Shown in pieces: positions 41,432 through 49,583 of a stretch of 64,000 bases of DNA (position 1 is the stretch's first letter; each line of letters starts with the position of its first letter). Origin of the DNA: Evansella clarkii (lineage in GTDB: Bacteria > Bacillota > Bacilli > Bacillales > Salisediminibacteriaceae); NCBI RefSeq assembly GCF_002019695.1, contig NZ_MTIV01000022.1, forward strand, positions 1 to 64,000, given 5' to 3'. A model generated the notes under the pieces. That model had not been told where the DNA came from and searched no databases. It saw only the letters and a list, made by a program, of their open reading frames with translations. A program made the position numbers and the translations under genes.

Positions 41432-42019
41432 TTAGTTTCCACCAGAACCACGGAGAATCCCTGTGTTTGTACTCGTTGTTCCTCTATCTTCCGTAATGAC
41501 TTCCACATGAGTACCTCCAGGATGCCCCTCCGTGTCCTGCGCAATGAAGTTCCCGCTGAGCAGCCCGAACGCAAATACCGAGGCGACAATAACAAAGAAC
41601 ATCGCAGCTGCAAACTGAATAGGTGCGGTATGTCGCTTGATTTCTCGTCTTCGCCCATGCACTTCCTTCCGGCTCGGGGGGCCTTCCGGCTCTTTCGGTT
41701 TAAAATTTTTCGTGAGCCAGTCATCGACCAGCCCGCTCACATCATTACCCCAGTCAATCAGTCGCTCCTCCGTGCGCGTGATGGCGGCCTGTACGGAAGC
41801 AATAGGACTGGCTGAACCGGCCTGGCGGCTACGCCTGGACGGCACATCCTTCGATTGTTGCTCGTCCGTCTTTTGGACACCTCTTGTGGAAGCACGGATG
41901 CGACGCTCCGGTTTATTATTTAGTGTAGTCTTTGGTATATCGTTATTATTTACAGTCGGTCGTGTGGTGTTCGTACCCCTGGTGCTTCGAGTGGACGGTC
42001 GGTTCGAACGGACAGTCAT
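41432..42019 (-). CDS. Single-pass membrane protein with disordered N-terminus
   Basis: About 195 residues from ATG 42019 (GGGGTGGTGGGC upstream). The N-terminal 120 residues are Arg/Thr/Ser-rich and disordered. One membrane helix lies near 150-170 (APIQFAAAMFFVIVASV), then a short exterior tail rich in Thr and Gly. Cytoplasm-in orientation is likely from the charge. It stands between the lipoprotein and the pseudopilin-like genes. Role unknown; coupling between cytoplasmic ATPase and envelope parts would fit. Confidence 0.55.
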   Translation of the reverse strand: MTVRSNRPSTRSTRGTNTTRPTVNNNDIPKTTLNNKPERRIRASTRGVQKTDEQQSKDVPSRRSRQAGSASPIASVQAAITRTEERLIDWGNDVSGLVDDWLTKNFKPKEPEGPPSRKEVHGRRREIKRHTAPIQFAAAMFFVIVASVFAFGLLSGNFIAQDTEGHPGGTHVEVITEDRGTTSTNTGILRGSGGN

Positions 42020-42067
42020 GCCCACCACCCCTTTCTATTTACGCGATTTTCCCTGTGATTCTTATTA

Positions 42068-42745
42068 TTAAGACCCCTCGATCGTTACATTATCTTTTTG
42101 GGTATCTGGATCGTCCAATTTAAAATGCGTTTCCGGATGATCGACGCGGGTGATTAAAATTTCTTCCCTATCGTAGTCTACAACCAATCCGGTATATGTC
42201 GTATCGTATACTGTACCCTGAACGGCGCTGTGTTGTAATGTAAAATCAAAATTAAACCTAAAATCGGACATCACCGTCATTTCTTCCGTATTGTTACCAG
42301 AACCATCGAGCGTAATGTCTAACGAATATTCAACTGGTGTATAGTCTCTATCACGCCCCGTTCGTTCGTCATATGGAGGGATTTCTTCATGAATGTGGTC
42401 TATAATTTCTTCGTTGGACATATCATAGACGTCTTCAATCGTTAATTTTATACCTCCTGTATAGTACTCTTGCACTTTTCCGTTTTCAAAGATATATGTG
42501 TAATTGAGTTGTGTATCTCTCGTTGGCTGACGGAAGGTGCGAAACCAAATGTGCTGTTCTTCCAGGGCGTCACTCACTGATATATAATTTCTAACAGCCC
42601 CGTCCTGCGGACCGTCTTGAGAACCTACTTCCTGCGCTCCTACTTCCCCCGGATCTTCCGTACCCCCACAAGCACCCAAGAGCATTAATCCACCAAGCAC
42701 CAACCCCATACATCCTACGGATAGTAACCTATTCTTTTTTCTCAT
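42068..42745 (-). CDS. Lipoprotein of the Tad-like region
   Basis: About 225 residues from ATG 42745 (AAGGGAGAGAG upstream). The lipoprotein signal has lipobox LLGAC, followed by an acidic Gly/Asp/Glu linker. The main domain is beta-rich and acidic (WFRTFRQPTRDTQLNYTYIF). A Tad-type system in a Gram-positive needs envelope lipoproteins, but no specific family is recognised. Confidence 0.68.
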   Translation of the reverse strand: MRKKNRLLSVGCMGLVLGGLMLLGACGGTEDPGEVGAQEVGSQDGPQDGAVRNYISVSDALEEQHIWFRTFRQPTRDTQLNYTYIFENGKVQEYYTGGIKLTIEDVYDMSNEEIIDHIHEEIPPYDERTGRDRDYTPVEYSLDITLDGSGNNTEEMTVMSDFRFNFDFTLQHSAVQGTVYDTTYTGLVVDYDREEILITRVDHPETHFKLDDPDTQKDNVTIEGS

Positions 42746-42824
42746 TTTTACTCTCTCCCTTTTTTCTCTTCTATTTGGCAAACACTCCTTATTTTACCAT
42801 ACTGTGCAGAATTTGTTGAAAAAA

Positions 42825-42848
42825 TAGAGGTGCATACGCACCCCTATC
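42825..42848 (-). terminator. Terminator after the parM-like gene
   Basis: Imperfect hairpin ATAGAGGTGC-ATAC-GCACCCCTAT with a six-A run before it (T run on the minus strand), 9 nt after the stop of the parM-like gene. Confidence 0.75.
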
Positions 42849-42856
42849 GTCCGTTA

Positions 42857-44098
42857 TTACGCTTTTACCGCTTGTTTTTTACGTTTGGCAGCAGGTCGTA
42901 GACGCTGGGCGACTTGATATAACCCCTGTACGTTCAGGAAACGGGAGAAGTCGCTATCCAGATACACGATCGGAAGCAAGTTATCGTCCCCAAATTCCGC
43001 CACTCGCTGCTGGAGTTTTTCAAACAGGCTCCATTCCAGCGGAGTCGCTCCGCCACCGAAGACGAAAATAACTTCGATGAAACCACCCACTCGGCTGAAC
43101 ACCTTGCTCACTTCGCTGGAAACAACGTCTCCGAAGCGGTTTTCCTCGGCCTGGTTTACGTTTTTCACATACGTCCATTTCTTCTTTGTAAATGGAGACG
43201 GCGCATTATGAATCAGCTCGGATAATTCTTTTCGTGACTTGTACGGATACCCTTCTTCCTGTAATTTAGAAAGCGTGGATTCGAGGACCGAGCCGTACCC
43301 CTGATTCATTGTCGAGCTGGCATCCGAGTTGAACTTTCCGTTTGAGAAGACCGCAAAGTCAATCGTTCCTTCTCCGATGTCGATACCGAGCGTATTCTTC
43401 GCTGTAACTAAGTCTTTTCCTGTGATGTCATTTAGCTCCCCGTTCGGGAATCGTTTTACGGCTTCTCTGTGAATCATATCCAGGAACGCATCTTTTGCAA
43501 ACATGAGTCCGTACTGCGCGCTTTCCCCTTCGTTTGCTACATAAACGTTTTCGAACAGGATTTCCACATGCACTGGACGTTCAAAATTATGGAACGTGAC
43601 CATGTGAGGCATGCCGTCATTCAGGTATTTCTGTCGATACAACTTCGCATGCGGGCGATACTCTCCGATCGGGAGGGCTGTCGCCAGGTCCACTTTCACT
43701 TTGAGCTTGTCTGATGCAGGCAGGCTCTTATTCTGCTCATAATAGTCATACAGTCTGTCAGCGGCAATCGTCGCCAGGGCGAGTACGCCGGACAGATCCA
43801 CCTCGGCTTTGCCTATACGGGCATAGACATCGAACTCTTCCAGGTTCAGGCCGGATTTCAGTGCGCGCTCTCCGAACAGGCGTCGCTCTGTGGATCGAAC
43901 AAGGGGACTGGAGAAGCTCAAATCCATTTGATTGATAATATCATTCATGAACGTTCCGATCTCATCGTCTCCGAGCGGTGTGTGAAGGGCCGTATTGAAT
44001 TGTTTCACGGCAATCGAAGGGAAAACACGAACCAGAGAGTTAATATTTGATTTTACATATCCGTTTCCTAAATCTAATCCTGCAACAATAGCTGTCAT
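42857..44098 (-). CDS. parM: ParM-like plasmid actin
   Basis: A 413-residue actin-like ATPase. The phosphate-1 loop GLDLGNGYVK is at the N-terminus, phosphate-2 is GIDIGEGTIDFAVF (about residue 240), and the adenosine motif FGGGATP lies near 345. A basic Lys/Arg tail ends it. Such proteins polymerise and push plasmid copies apart during segregation. It follows the ParR-like gene in the same operon, the standard type II partition order read backwards (adaptor first here). Confidence 0.88.
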   Translation of the reverse strand: MTAIVAGLDLGNGYVKSNINSLVRVFPSIAVKQFNTALHTPLGDDEIGTFMNDIINQMDLSFSSPLVRSTERRLFGERALKSGLNLEEFDVYARIGKAEVDLSGVLALATIAADRLYDYYEQNKSLPASDKLKVKVDLATALPIGEYRPHAKLYRQKYLNDGMPHMVTFHNFERPVHVEILFENVYVANEGESAQYGLMFAKDAFLDMIHREAVKRFPNGELNDITGKDLVTAKNTLGIDIGEGTIDFAVFSNGKFNSDASSTMNQGYGSVLESTLSKLQEEGYPYKSRKELSELIHNAPSPFTKKKWTYVKNVNQAEENRFGDVVSSEVSKVFSRVGGFIEVIFVFGGGATPLEWSLFEKLQQRVAEFGDDNLLPIVYLDSDFSRFLNVQGLYQVAQRLRPAAKRKKQAVKA

Positions 44099-44151
44099 CG
44101 AACATCTACTCCTTTTTATCTTTCATAGTGTGGTCATTCACGTTTTGTTTC

Positions 44152-44700
44152 TTATTTGCTAAGGGTGCTGCCAATATCGCCCATCATGATTGTGAGAGGA
44201 TCATAATCCGATTCTTTCTTCTCTGTATCTGTGTCAGCGTTCCCGGCCATCATGTCATCGATGTCAAATCCCATCTCGTCATGGGACTCCTCATCCAGTT
44301 CCGGTTCAAGCTCCGGTTCCTGTTCGAGTTTAGGTTCCGTTTCCCGCTCCGGACCCTTACTTACATCCTGATGATCTTCCGGCTCGGATGCAGGCGGCTT
44401 AATCGCTTCTTCTTTTATTTGAGGTGCTGGTGTAGATGCCGGCTCCTGCTCCTGTTCTATCGTCGGGGCGCTTTTCTGCACGGGTTTACGCACCGGTGAT
44501 TCCGGTTCTCCCGTATAATAAGCATTCTCCCGCTGATTCAGGTGGGCTTTAATGACGTCACCCTCCCCGTATTTATGAATCGCATCCACGATGATGAGCT
44601 GCAAGCTCGTACCAAGATCAGACTGCTCATCCAGCCAGGATATTAATTTTTCGGAATCCGGCTCCCAGAAGGATCGTCTCTTGCGCTTTTTACCACTCAT
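44152..44700 (-). CDS. ParR-like partition adaptor
   Basis: A 182-residue protein. Residues 1-50 (KRRSFWEPDSEKLISWLDEQ, LGTSLQLIIVDAIHKYGEGD) match the ribbon-helix-helix ParR-type DNA-binding domain. The rest is an acidic, Pro/Glu-rich disordered tail that ends in a short hydrophobic motif (DPLTIMMGDIGSTLSK), a good candidate for the actin-filament contact. It overlaps the upstream regulator gene by 4 nt. Confidence 0.72.
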   Translation of the reverse strand: MSGKKRKRRSFWEPDSEKLISWLDEQSDLGTSLQLIIVDAIHKYGEGDVIKAHLNQRENAYYTGEPESPVRKPVQKSAPTIEQEQEPASTPAPQIKEEAIKPPASEPEDHQDVSKGPERETEPKLEQEPELEPELDEESHDEMGFDIDDMMAGNADTDTEKKESDYDPLTIMMGDIGSTLSK

Positions 44701-44963
44701 GTCTCACCGCCCCCTTTCGGTTCACTCTGTTTATTTAATGTGGTTGTCATTGTCTCCGTTGATATTGGGGGTGACTGGATGGATCTGGCATACTCCGTTA
44801 ATTTACGGGCGTACCCAAATCGGACGACATCCATTGGTGTCTCCCCTTTCGCAATTCGTGAGAGCGTAGACTCGGAAATCCCCACGTCTTTGCTAATTTT
44901 GTACCTGGAAACTCCACTATCGTGAAGCAACCATTCGATCAAACGACTATCTGCCTCTGCCAT
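44697..44963 (-). CDS. XRE-like regulator of the partition operon
   Basis: About 88 residues from ATG 44963 (GTAGGTGAACG upstream). GVSRYKISKDVGISESTLSR is a clear helix-turn-helix of the XRE/Cro type. It heads the ParR-ParM operon and probably represses it by binding the palindromes between 44970 and 45095. Confidence 0.78.
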   Translation of the reverse strand: MAEADSRLIEWLLHDSGVSRYKISKDVGISESTLSRIAKGETPMDVVRFGYARKLTEYARSIQSPPISTETMTTTLNKQSEPKGGGET

Positions 44964-45013
44964 ATTTGCGTTCACCTACTTTGTCGTTTCACTTTGTTTT
45001 ACCATATATTTAC

Positions 45014-45042
45014 ATTTTAGCATGATACTTTCATAGACGCAA
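45014..45042 (-). promoter_or_regulatory. Promoter of the partition operon
   Basis: TTGCGT (45042-45037), a 17-nt spacer ending TGC (extended -10) and TAAAAT (45019-45014), followed by GTAAATATATGG. The promoter at 61389-61417 is nearly identical over its whole length. Confidence 0.75.
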
Positions 45043-45066
45043 GTATAATTTACATATTTTTACTGT

Positions 45067-45092
45067 TAAAACATATTACATAATATGTAATA
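45067..45092. promoter_or_regulatory. ATATTACAT palindrome
   Basis: CATATTACAT-AATATGTAATATG is a near-perfect palindrome upstream of the partition operon. Related TATATTACRTATTAC sequences occur at 48.9-49.2 kb. Candidate operator of the XRE-like regulator or a centromere element. Confidence 0.5.
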
Positions 45093-45294
45093 TGGTAGAT
45101 ACTCCCTATAAAATTTTCCTGGAAACAGGAAAATCTATGAAAATTGTTGGGTTTTTAATGGAGTATTGGAGAATTTTATGAAAATTATTAGCGATTTATG
45201 TAAAATGAATTCTGTATAAGAAAGAAGACGATAGGAAATTATCGAGGTAGTTTTAGTCAACGGTAAAAAAGTGAAAAGAAAAAGGAGACACAAT

Positions 45295-45776
45295 ATGATT
45301 ACTACTCCGCCTATTTTTCAAGAAACAGTCACATCGTCTGCCACAGACATTTGGACCGGTCTTTTACCCCTTTTTTATCTCTTCCGATCGCCGGGATTGT
45401 TACCAATGAGTTTTTAAAGCGACATACATCCTTAGTTCACTGGCTTATAAAAAAAGACGGGATCTTCCTCGACCCCTCTTTTCATATGTACCTGGCGAAT
45501 GCGATCAGTCATAAAAAAGAAGGGAAAAAAGAGATTGAAAGGTTTCTTGTAGACAGGAAAAAGGTGGCGCACATCTTTAATGAGAAGCAGCAAGATATTT
45601 TACAGCTCCTCTTAGATGGACATACTACCGTAGAAATAGCAGAGAAGTTGTATTTCTCTATCTCTGATATCAGAAGTAATTTCGGCAGGATGTTAAAAAT
45701 AGTAGATTGTGCCGATCGGACACAATTAGCAGTCACGGCGATTCGAAACGGGTGGGTATTTTGTGTACGAAAATAA
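45295..45776 (+). pseudogene. LuxR-type regulator gene with a frameshift at a T run
   Basis: ATG 45295 with AAAGGAG opens MITTPPIFQETVTSS and reads to TAA near 45415. The main 141-residue frame from 45351 has no ribosome binding site. A -1 shift in the sequence CCCCTTTTTTA (near 45368-45378) joins the two, giving a 160-residue protein. Its C-terminal NEKQQDILQLLLDGHTTVEI and following helices are a LuxR/GerE HTH. The N-terminus then matches that of the paralogue at 20313. Slippage, decay or sequencing error cannot be told apart here. Confidence 0.6.
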
Positions 45777-45901
45777 TAGGGGGCGCCAGGTGCGTTCCTT
45801 TTTTCTAATTGTACATAAAATTTTACGCACCCAAATTATTAAAGAAATAGCAAATAAATAACTCGCAAAAGACAGTCTATTTATATAGGAAGAAACTCGT
45901 C

Positions 45902-45925
45902 AAAAAAAGCACCCTATTTGGGTGC
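45902..45925 (-). terminator. Terminator of the ligase gene
   Basis: GCACCC-TATTT-GGGTGC (45909-45925) with a seven-A run before it, a T run on the minus strand. Confidence 0.85.
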
Positions 45926-45936
45926 CTGACTAATCA

Positions 45937-46755
45937 TTATTTCCACGCCACGAAAGAAGGAATTCGCAACAGTCCTTGTTTTGTGAGGTTTCTATATTTC
46001 ACTTTACACGCTATTTGTGGCTCTAAAAAAATAAATTTATCATTCTCATCGACGATCAGCTCTTTATAATGAGCGTAAAACTCTTTTCGGGCTTTCGGCG
46101 GCATAAATTCCATCAGACCCATATACTGGCCGTCTTTCGATGAGAGCAGCAGGCCGAACTCTTTTTTTCGTAGTCCGGAAATGGCCACGTCCGCATACTG
46201 ATAGTTGATGACCTTCAGCCAGTTCCTGGAGCGCTTGTTGATCTCGTATTTAGAATGGGCCTCTTTCATCACGATCCCTTCCAGACTTTGCTGCTGGACC
46301 AGGTCGAAATACGCCTCGGCGTTACCTTCGATCCACTTGGATGTAACTATATGGTTAGAATCCAGCGCCAGATCGGCCAATATTTCTTTTCTTAGATATA
46401 ACGGCAGACTCGTAACCTTCTTATTTTCGTGATAGATAATATCAAACACGACAAACTGAATGGGATGTTGCTTTTTCCTGGACATGAACCGCCCCATCAT
46501 CGCCTCGAAATCCGGCTTGCCTTCCGGTCCGGAGACGATGAGCTCTCCATCCAGGATCGTTCCATCAGGTATATCTATATTTTGAAGTTCCGGGAATTTT
46601 CCTGTGACTTCGTTGTTATGTCTTGTATATAAACGGATCTTGTTGTTCATTTTTGTTAGCAGCAACCTGATCCCATCGAGCTTGAGCTCTGTAATATACG
46701 AATCATTATTAAAGGGGGTATCTGATTTGTGGAGCAACATCGGACTGACAAACAT
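45937..46755 (-). CDS. ATP-dependent DNA ligase
   Basis: About 272 residues from ATG 46755 (GAGGTGATCGAC upstream). Nucleotidyltransferase motifs are in order: I with adenylated Lys in ELKLDGIR, III DGTILDGELIV, IIIa QFVVFDIIYH, IV SLEGIVMKEA and V NWLKVI. A short OB domain follows. This is the minimal phage/plasmid type (like YoqV). It seals nicks, perhaps after plasmid transfer or recombination. Confidence 0.92.
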   Translation of the reverse strand: MFVSPMLLHKSDTPFNNDSYITELKLDGIRLLLTKMNNKIRLYTRHNNEVTGKFPELQNIDIPDGTILDGELIVSGPEGKPDFEAMMGRFMSRKKQHPIQFVVFDIIYHENKKVTSLPLYLRKEILADLALDSNHIVTSKWIEGNAEAYFDLVQQQSLEGIVMKEAHSKYEINKRSRNWLKVINYQYADVAISGLRKKEFGLLLSSKDGQYMGLMEFMPPKARKEFYAHYKELIVDENDKFIFLEPQIACKVKYRNLTKQGLLRIPSFVAWK

Positions 46756-47207
46756 GTCGATCACCTCATTCTCATTTTACTATGACTGGGTGATAAACAA
46801 ATTAGTAATCTACTGGTAATGATTTGTCAAAATCATGAAGAATTAGAGGATTTTCGTATGTAGGAGGGTTTCCAGAGGCGCCTCAGACGACATGAACTGA
46901 CCAATGACCCACGGAATTCAATTTCGATGCGCCTGAGAGGTGCTGTGTGGGTAGAAAACCGCATTAAAAAAGGCGTTCCCCCAACGATAAAGGAACCCCT
47001 TGTAAAATAATAGGAACCCTGCGTCGGGGTTCCTTTGGTTGCTACTATAGCACCCCGGGTTCGTCGCCCAGGGTTTCGTTGTGTCATCTAAATATATTTT
47101 AACATACATTTGCATTGATTAGTTTGCTGCCATTGAAAATTAACCATTCTTATTTATGATTATTGCAAACATATATAATAGGAAGAAACTCGGTTCATTT
47201 TGATGGA
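46756..47207 (+). other. Gene-free stretch with ORF remnant and large hairpin
   Basis: A 48-codon open stretch (46864-47010, contains RRHELTNDPRNSISMRLRG and ends KEPLVK) has coding-like composition but starts right after TAG without a usable start. It ends beside an inverted repeat AAAGGAACCCC/GGGGTTCCTTT (46989-47037). Probably the tail of a lost gene. No other feature seen. Confidence 0.35.
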
Positions 47208-47858
47208 TTAGATATATAAGCGAATCCCGAACCATGCCACGGCAAGAGATTGTGCAAAGAACAGGATTCCCCAGAGCTGCGCCGGAATAATAAACGTCGC
47301 TCTTGCCAGACTCGTTGCGTCTCCAGCATCTCTTGGTGTTTTAAAGCTCATGGTCATGATTGTAAATGCCGACGTGATTGATTTGACGAAAACGACAGCT
47401 GTGATAAACAGCAGCACATTTTCGGTCAGAATGGTGTTGTCCAACCAGAACATCCAGGCGAATAGCGCCCCAAAGGTCAGCACCCACAAAAAGCCGTAAA
47501 CATTACGTATCCATAATAGAAAACTAATCACAAGGACGCCTGCCAGTATGATTAATACCGCGGTGTAATTTTCGATATAAATTAAATATAAAAACAGCCA
47601 CGCCATCGCGCTCGCAAACGGATATCCGGCAGCACTGGTGAAAAGACCACCGAGCCAATGGTTCCTTGTGGATGCGACCCCTTCGGTGTTGGCAAATAGT
47701 TTTATCTTCTCCACACGCCCGCCGGTAACAAGCGCCATCAGGGCATGACCTATTTCGTGAATCAGCGTGTTGATGACGGCGAGGTATTTGCCAAGCACAG
47801 GTATTCGTAAGAGGATTACTGCAATACCGATAAATATAAGCAATTTGGTTAGTGTAAT
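47208..47858 (-). CDS. M50-like membrane metallopeptidase
   Basis: About 216 residues with 6-7 membrane segments and the zinc motif LIHEIGHAL (HExxH) near the start. RNHWLGGLFTSAAGYPFASA contributes the family's typical second loop. AAAGGAGGG stands 6 nt before ATT 47858, which would be a rare start codon; TTG 47843, without good spacing, is the other choice. A site-2-protease-type or M50B-like role in cleaving a membrane protein is likely; the target is unknown. Confidence 0.7.
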   Translation of the reverse strand: MTLTKLLIFIGIAVILLRIPVLGKYLAVINTLIHEIGHALMALVTGGRVEKIKLFANTEGVASTRNHWLGGLFTSAAGYPFASAMAWLFLYLIYIENYTAVLIILAGVLVISFLLWIRNVYGFLWVLTFGALFAWMFWLDNTILTENVLLFITAVVFVKSITSAFTIMTMSFKTPRDAGDATSLARATFIIPAQLWGILFFAQSLAVAWFGIRLYI

Positions 47859-47875
47859 GATAAGCCCTCCTTTGT

Positions 47876-48766
47876 TTACAGGAATTTATCTACGGTTTTA
47901 TCAGACACATTCAAGTAATGCTCCGCGAGTGTCTGGGTGGAGGTATGTCCGGTTTGTTTGCTGATCGTAATGAGATCCGCCCCTTTTTCGTGCATCGTCG
48001 ATACCTGTGTTTTTCTCAGGTTATAGGCCGTGAGGCCAATCGTTCGATTCAAGAATTTCCGGTAGGCTTCTGTTGAGATCCTGGCGCTTAAATACTTTCC
48101 GCTTTTATTCACCCTGCCAACCAGGTAATCGTCTTCTTTTAAGTTGAACTTTGCTTTGTAGTCCTTGACGGCTTTGACGACAAACGGGGTCAATCGTTTC
48201 TCGAACCATCTTTTCTGTTTCTTGATATAAATAGAAACCGAACTGTCATCAAAATCGAAATCCCCTATTTTCATGGCAACCATTTCACTCGGCCTGCTGG
48301 CCGTGACCAGATTGACCAAACAGATCGCTCTTTCTCGAATAGGTAACGAGTTGATTAAATCCAGCAGCCCATTTGCATCGCTCACTCGCTGTTTTCCTCT
48401 CACTCGGATTAAGTCTTTATTTTCTTCATGATTGTAACGGCCACGAAGATAAGATATTTCTTTTAATGTCTCTGGTTCTCTCTCAAAGTCAATATCATAG
48501 GTGACGGATAAATATCTCTTAATGGCAATAACTCTTTTTTCCCACGTATTCTTTTTCACGCGCTGATTCATGATGGAGTCATCCAGATAATCGAGCATCG
48601 ATTCTAAATTTTCAGGCTGGTCTGTATCTACGCAATATTTTTGATATTGCGAAATGTCATATTTATAACCGTCGATTATTTTCTTGGATTCTTCTTCGAT
48701 GTATTTTTTTCTTTCTATGTATCTTTTTTGATTCTGGAAATGCTTTACATTTACAATTTCACCCAT
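47876..48766 (-). CDS. Tyrosine recombinase (XerC/D-like)
   Basis: About 296 residues from ATG 48766 (GGAGGGATAAAA upstream). An N-terminal SAM-like helical domain precedes the catalytic domain: first Arg in TASRPSEMVAM, Lys in IYIKKQKRW, the box II Arg in AYNLRKTQ, His in QTGHTST and the Tyr in AEHYLNVS. The usual His of box II is replaced by Tyr. It may resolve plasmid multimers. A dif-like 11-7-11 palindrome lies 39 nt upstream. Confidence 0.85.
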   Translation of the reverse strand: MGEIVNVKHFQNQKRYIERKKYIEEESKKIIDGYKYDISQYQKYCVDTDQPENLESMLDYLDDSIMNQRVKKNTWEKRVIAIKRYLSVTYDIDFEREPETLKEISYLRGRYNHEENKDLIRVRGKQRVSDANGLLDLINSLPIRERAICLVNLVTASRPSEMVAMKIGDFDFDDSSVSIYIKKQKRWFEKRLTPFVVKAVKDYKAKFNLKEDDYLVGRVNKSGKYLSARISTEAYRKFLNRTIGLTAYNLRKTQVSTMHEKGADLITISKQTGHTSTQTLAEHYLNVSDKTVDKFL

Positions 48767-48790
48767 TTTTATCCCTCCTGCTCTATCTTT

Positions 48791-48833
48791 ATTATAAATC
48801 ATCAAGTTGTGATAAGATAGCATTATCACAACT
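48791..48833 (-). promoter_or_regulatory. Promoter and dif-like palindrome of the recombinase
   Basis: AGTTGTGATAA (48805-48815) and TTATCACAACT (48823-48833) are perfect inverted arms of 11 bp with a 7-bp centre, the geometry of Xer sites. A TATAAT on the minus strand (48796-48791) places this palindrome over the -35 region, so it may equally be an autoregulatory operator. Confidence 0.6.
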
Positions 48834-49202
48834 AATATTTTACCTTGTGCAACTGTCATTATTTTACATGTACCACTGGCTAAAAATTAACATTTATTTA
48901 CATTAAATATATTACGTATTACATGTTGTTAGTAAGTAGAACCAAAATACAAAATTATTTGTATTATGTGAATATAGAAAACTCTTATATTTTTCTATTT
49001 CGTATGAAATACTACTTAATAGTTTTAAAGAATATATTATATATTACGTAATACTTCTTCGAAACAAAAAAAAAGGAAACAGGTTTCTCACTCCTGTTTC
49101 CAACCTCAAGTATGAGCAGGTTCTCCAGCTGCTCCATTTTATAATACTATATTTGTTCAGAAAAAGGAAATATATTACATATTACTTAACAATTCTATTA
49201 TA
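48834..49202. repeat. AT-rich stretch with TATTAC repeats
   Basis: Three copies of a TATATTAC(G/A)TATTAC-like sequence occur near 48908-48924, 49035-49053 and 49170-49188. They match part of the palindrome at 45.07 kb. A terminator (GGAAACAGG/CCTGTTTCC, 49075-49083 and 49093-49101, A run before) serves the minus-strand gene ending at 49203. No gene seen. Confidence 0.55.
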
Positions 49203-49535
49203 TTATTGATTTACAGCAATCCACCAAATAAATGACGTAGTAATCAAAAGGAGTATTGAACTAGTTAAGAAGATTATCAACTGTGACTTGTTTTTTTCCA
49301 GAAAGCCCTCCAAAGCAATGGTTAATCCTCCAAAACACAGGGTATAGAAAAAAATAACAGGATAGGGAAGATCTGGTCCAATATTGAAGATGTTAACAAC
49401 AGTTATAATCACAACAGCAAGCAGGGACGTAAGAAGCAATATCTTGATAATAGGTCTCCGATCTTTGAAGTCCTTATAACCTAACATCTTATTGATCTTT
49501 TTTTCATACGACGAATCGTTAGAAGGCAGCACCAT
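49203..49535 (-). CDS. Membrane protein of divergent pair
   Basis: About 110 residues from ATG 49535 (AAAGGAG upstream): a charged 35-residue start, then three hydrophobic segments. No family recognised. It faces a second small membrane protein across 48 nt, and the two probably share regulation and function. Confidence 0.6.
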   Translation of the reverse strand: MVLPSNDSSYEKKINKMLGYKDFKDRRPIIKILLLTSLLAVVIITVVNIFNIGPDLPYPVIFFYTLCFGGLTIALEGFLEKNKSQLIIFLTSSILLLITTSFIWWIAVNQ

Positions 49536-49583
49536 TTGGAATTCTCCTTTCTCACTACTAATTTTATTTAGGGGGCATAAACG

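Noticed and set aside
45295-45776. Firm claim of programmed -1 frameshifting
   Set aside because: The heptamer is present, but no stimulatory structure is obvious and a simple indel in the T run would look the same.
46833-47087. Minus-strand 84-codon ORF
   Set aside because: Low-quality composition, no binding site, and it runs through the large hairpin at 46989-47037.
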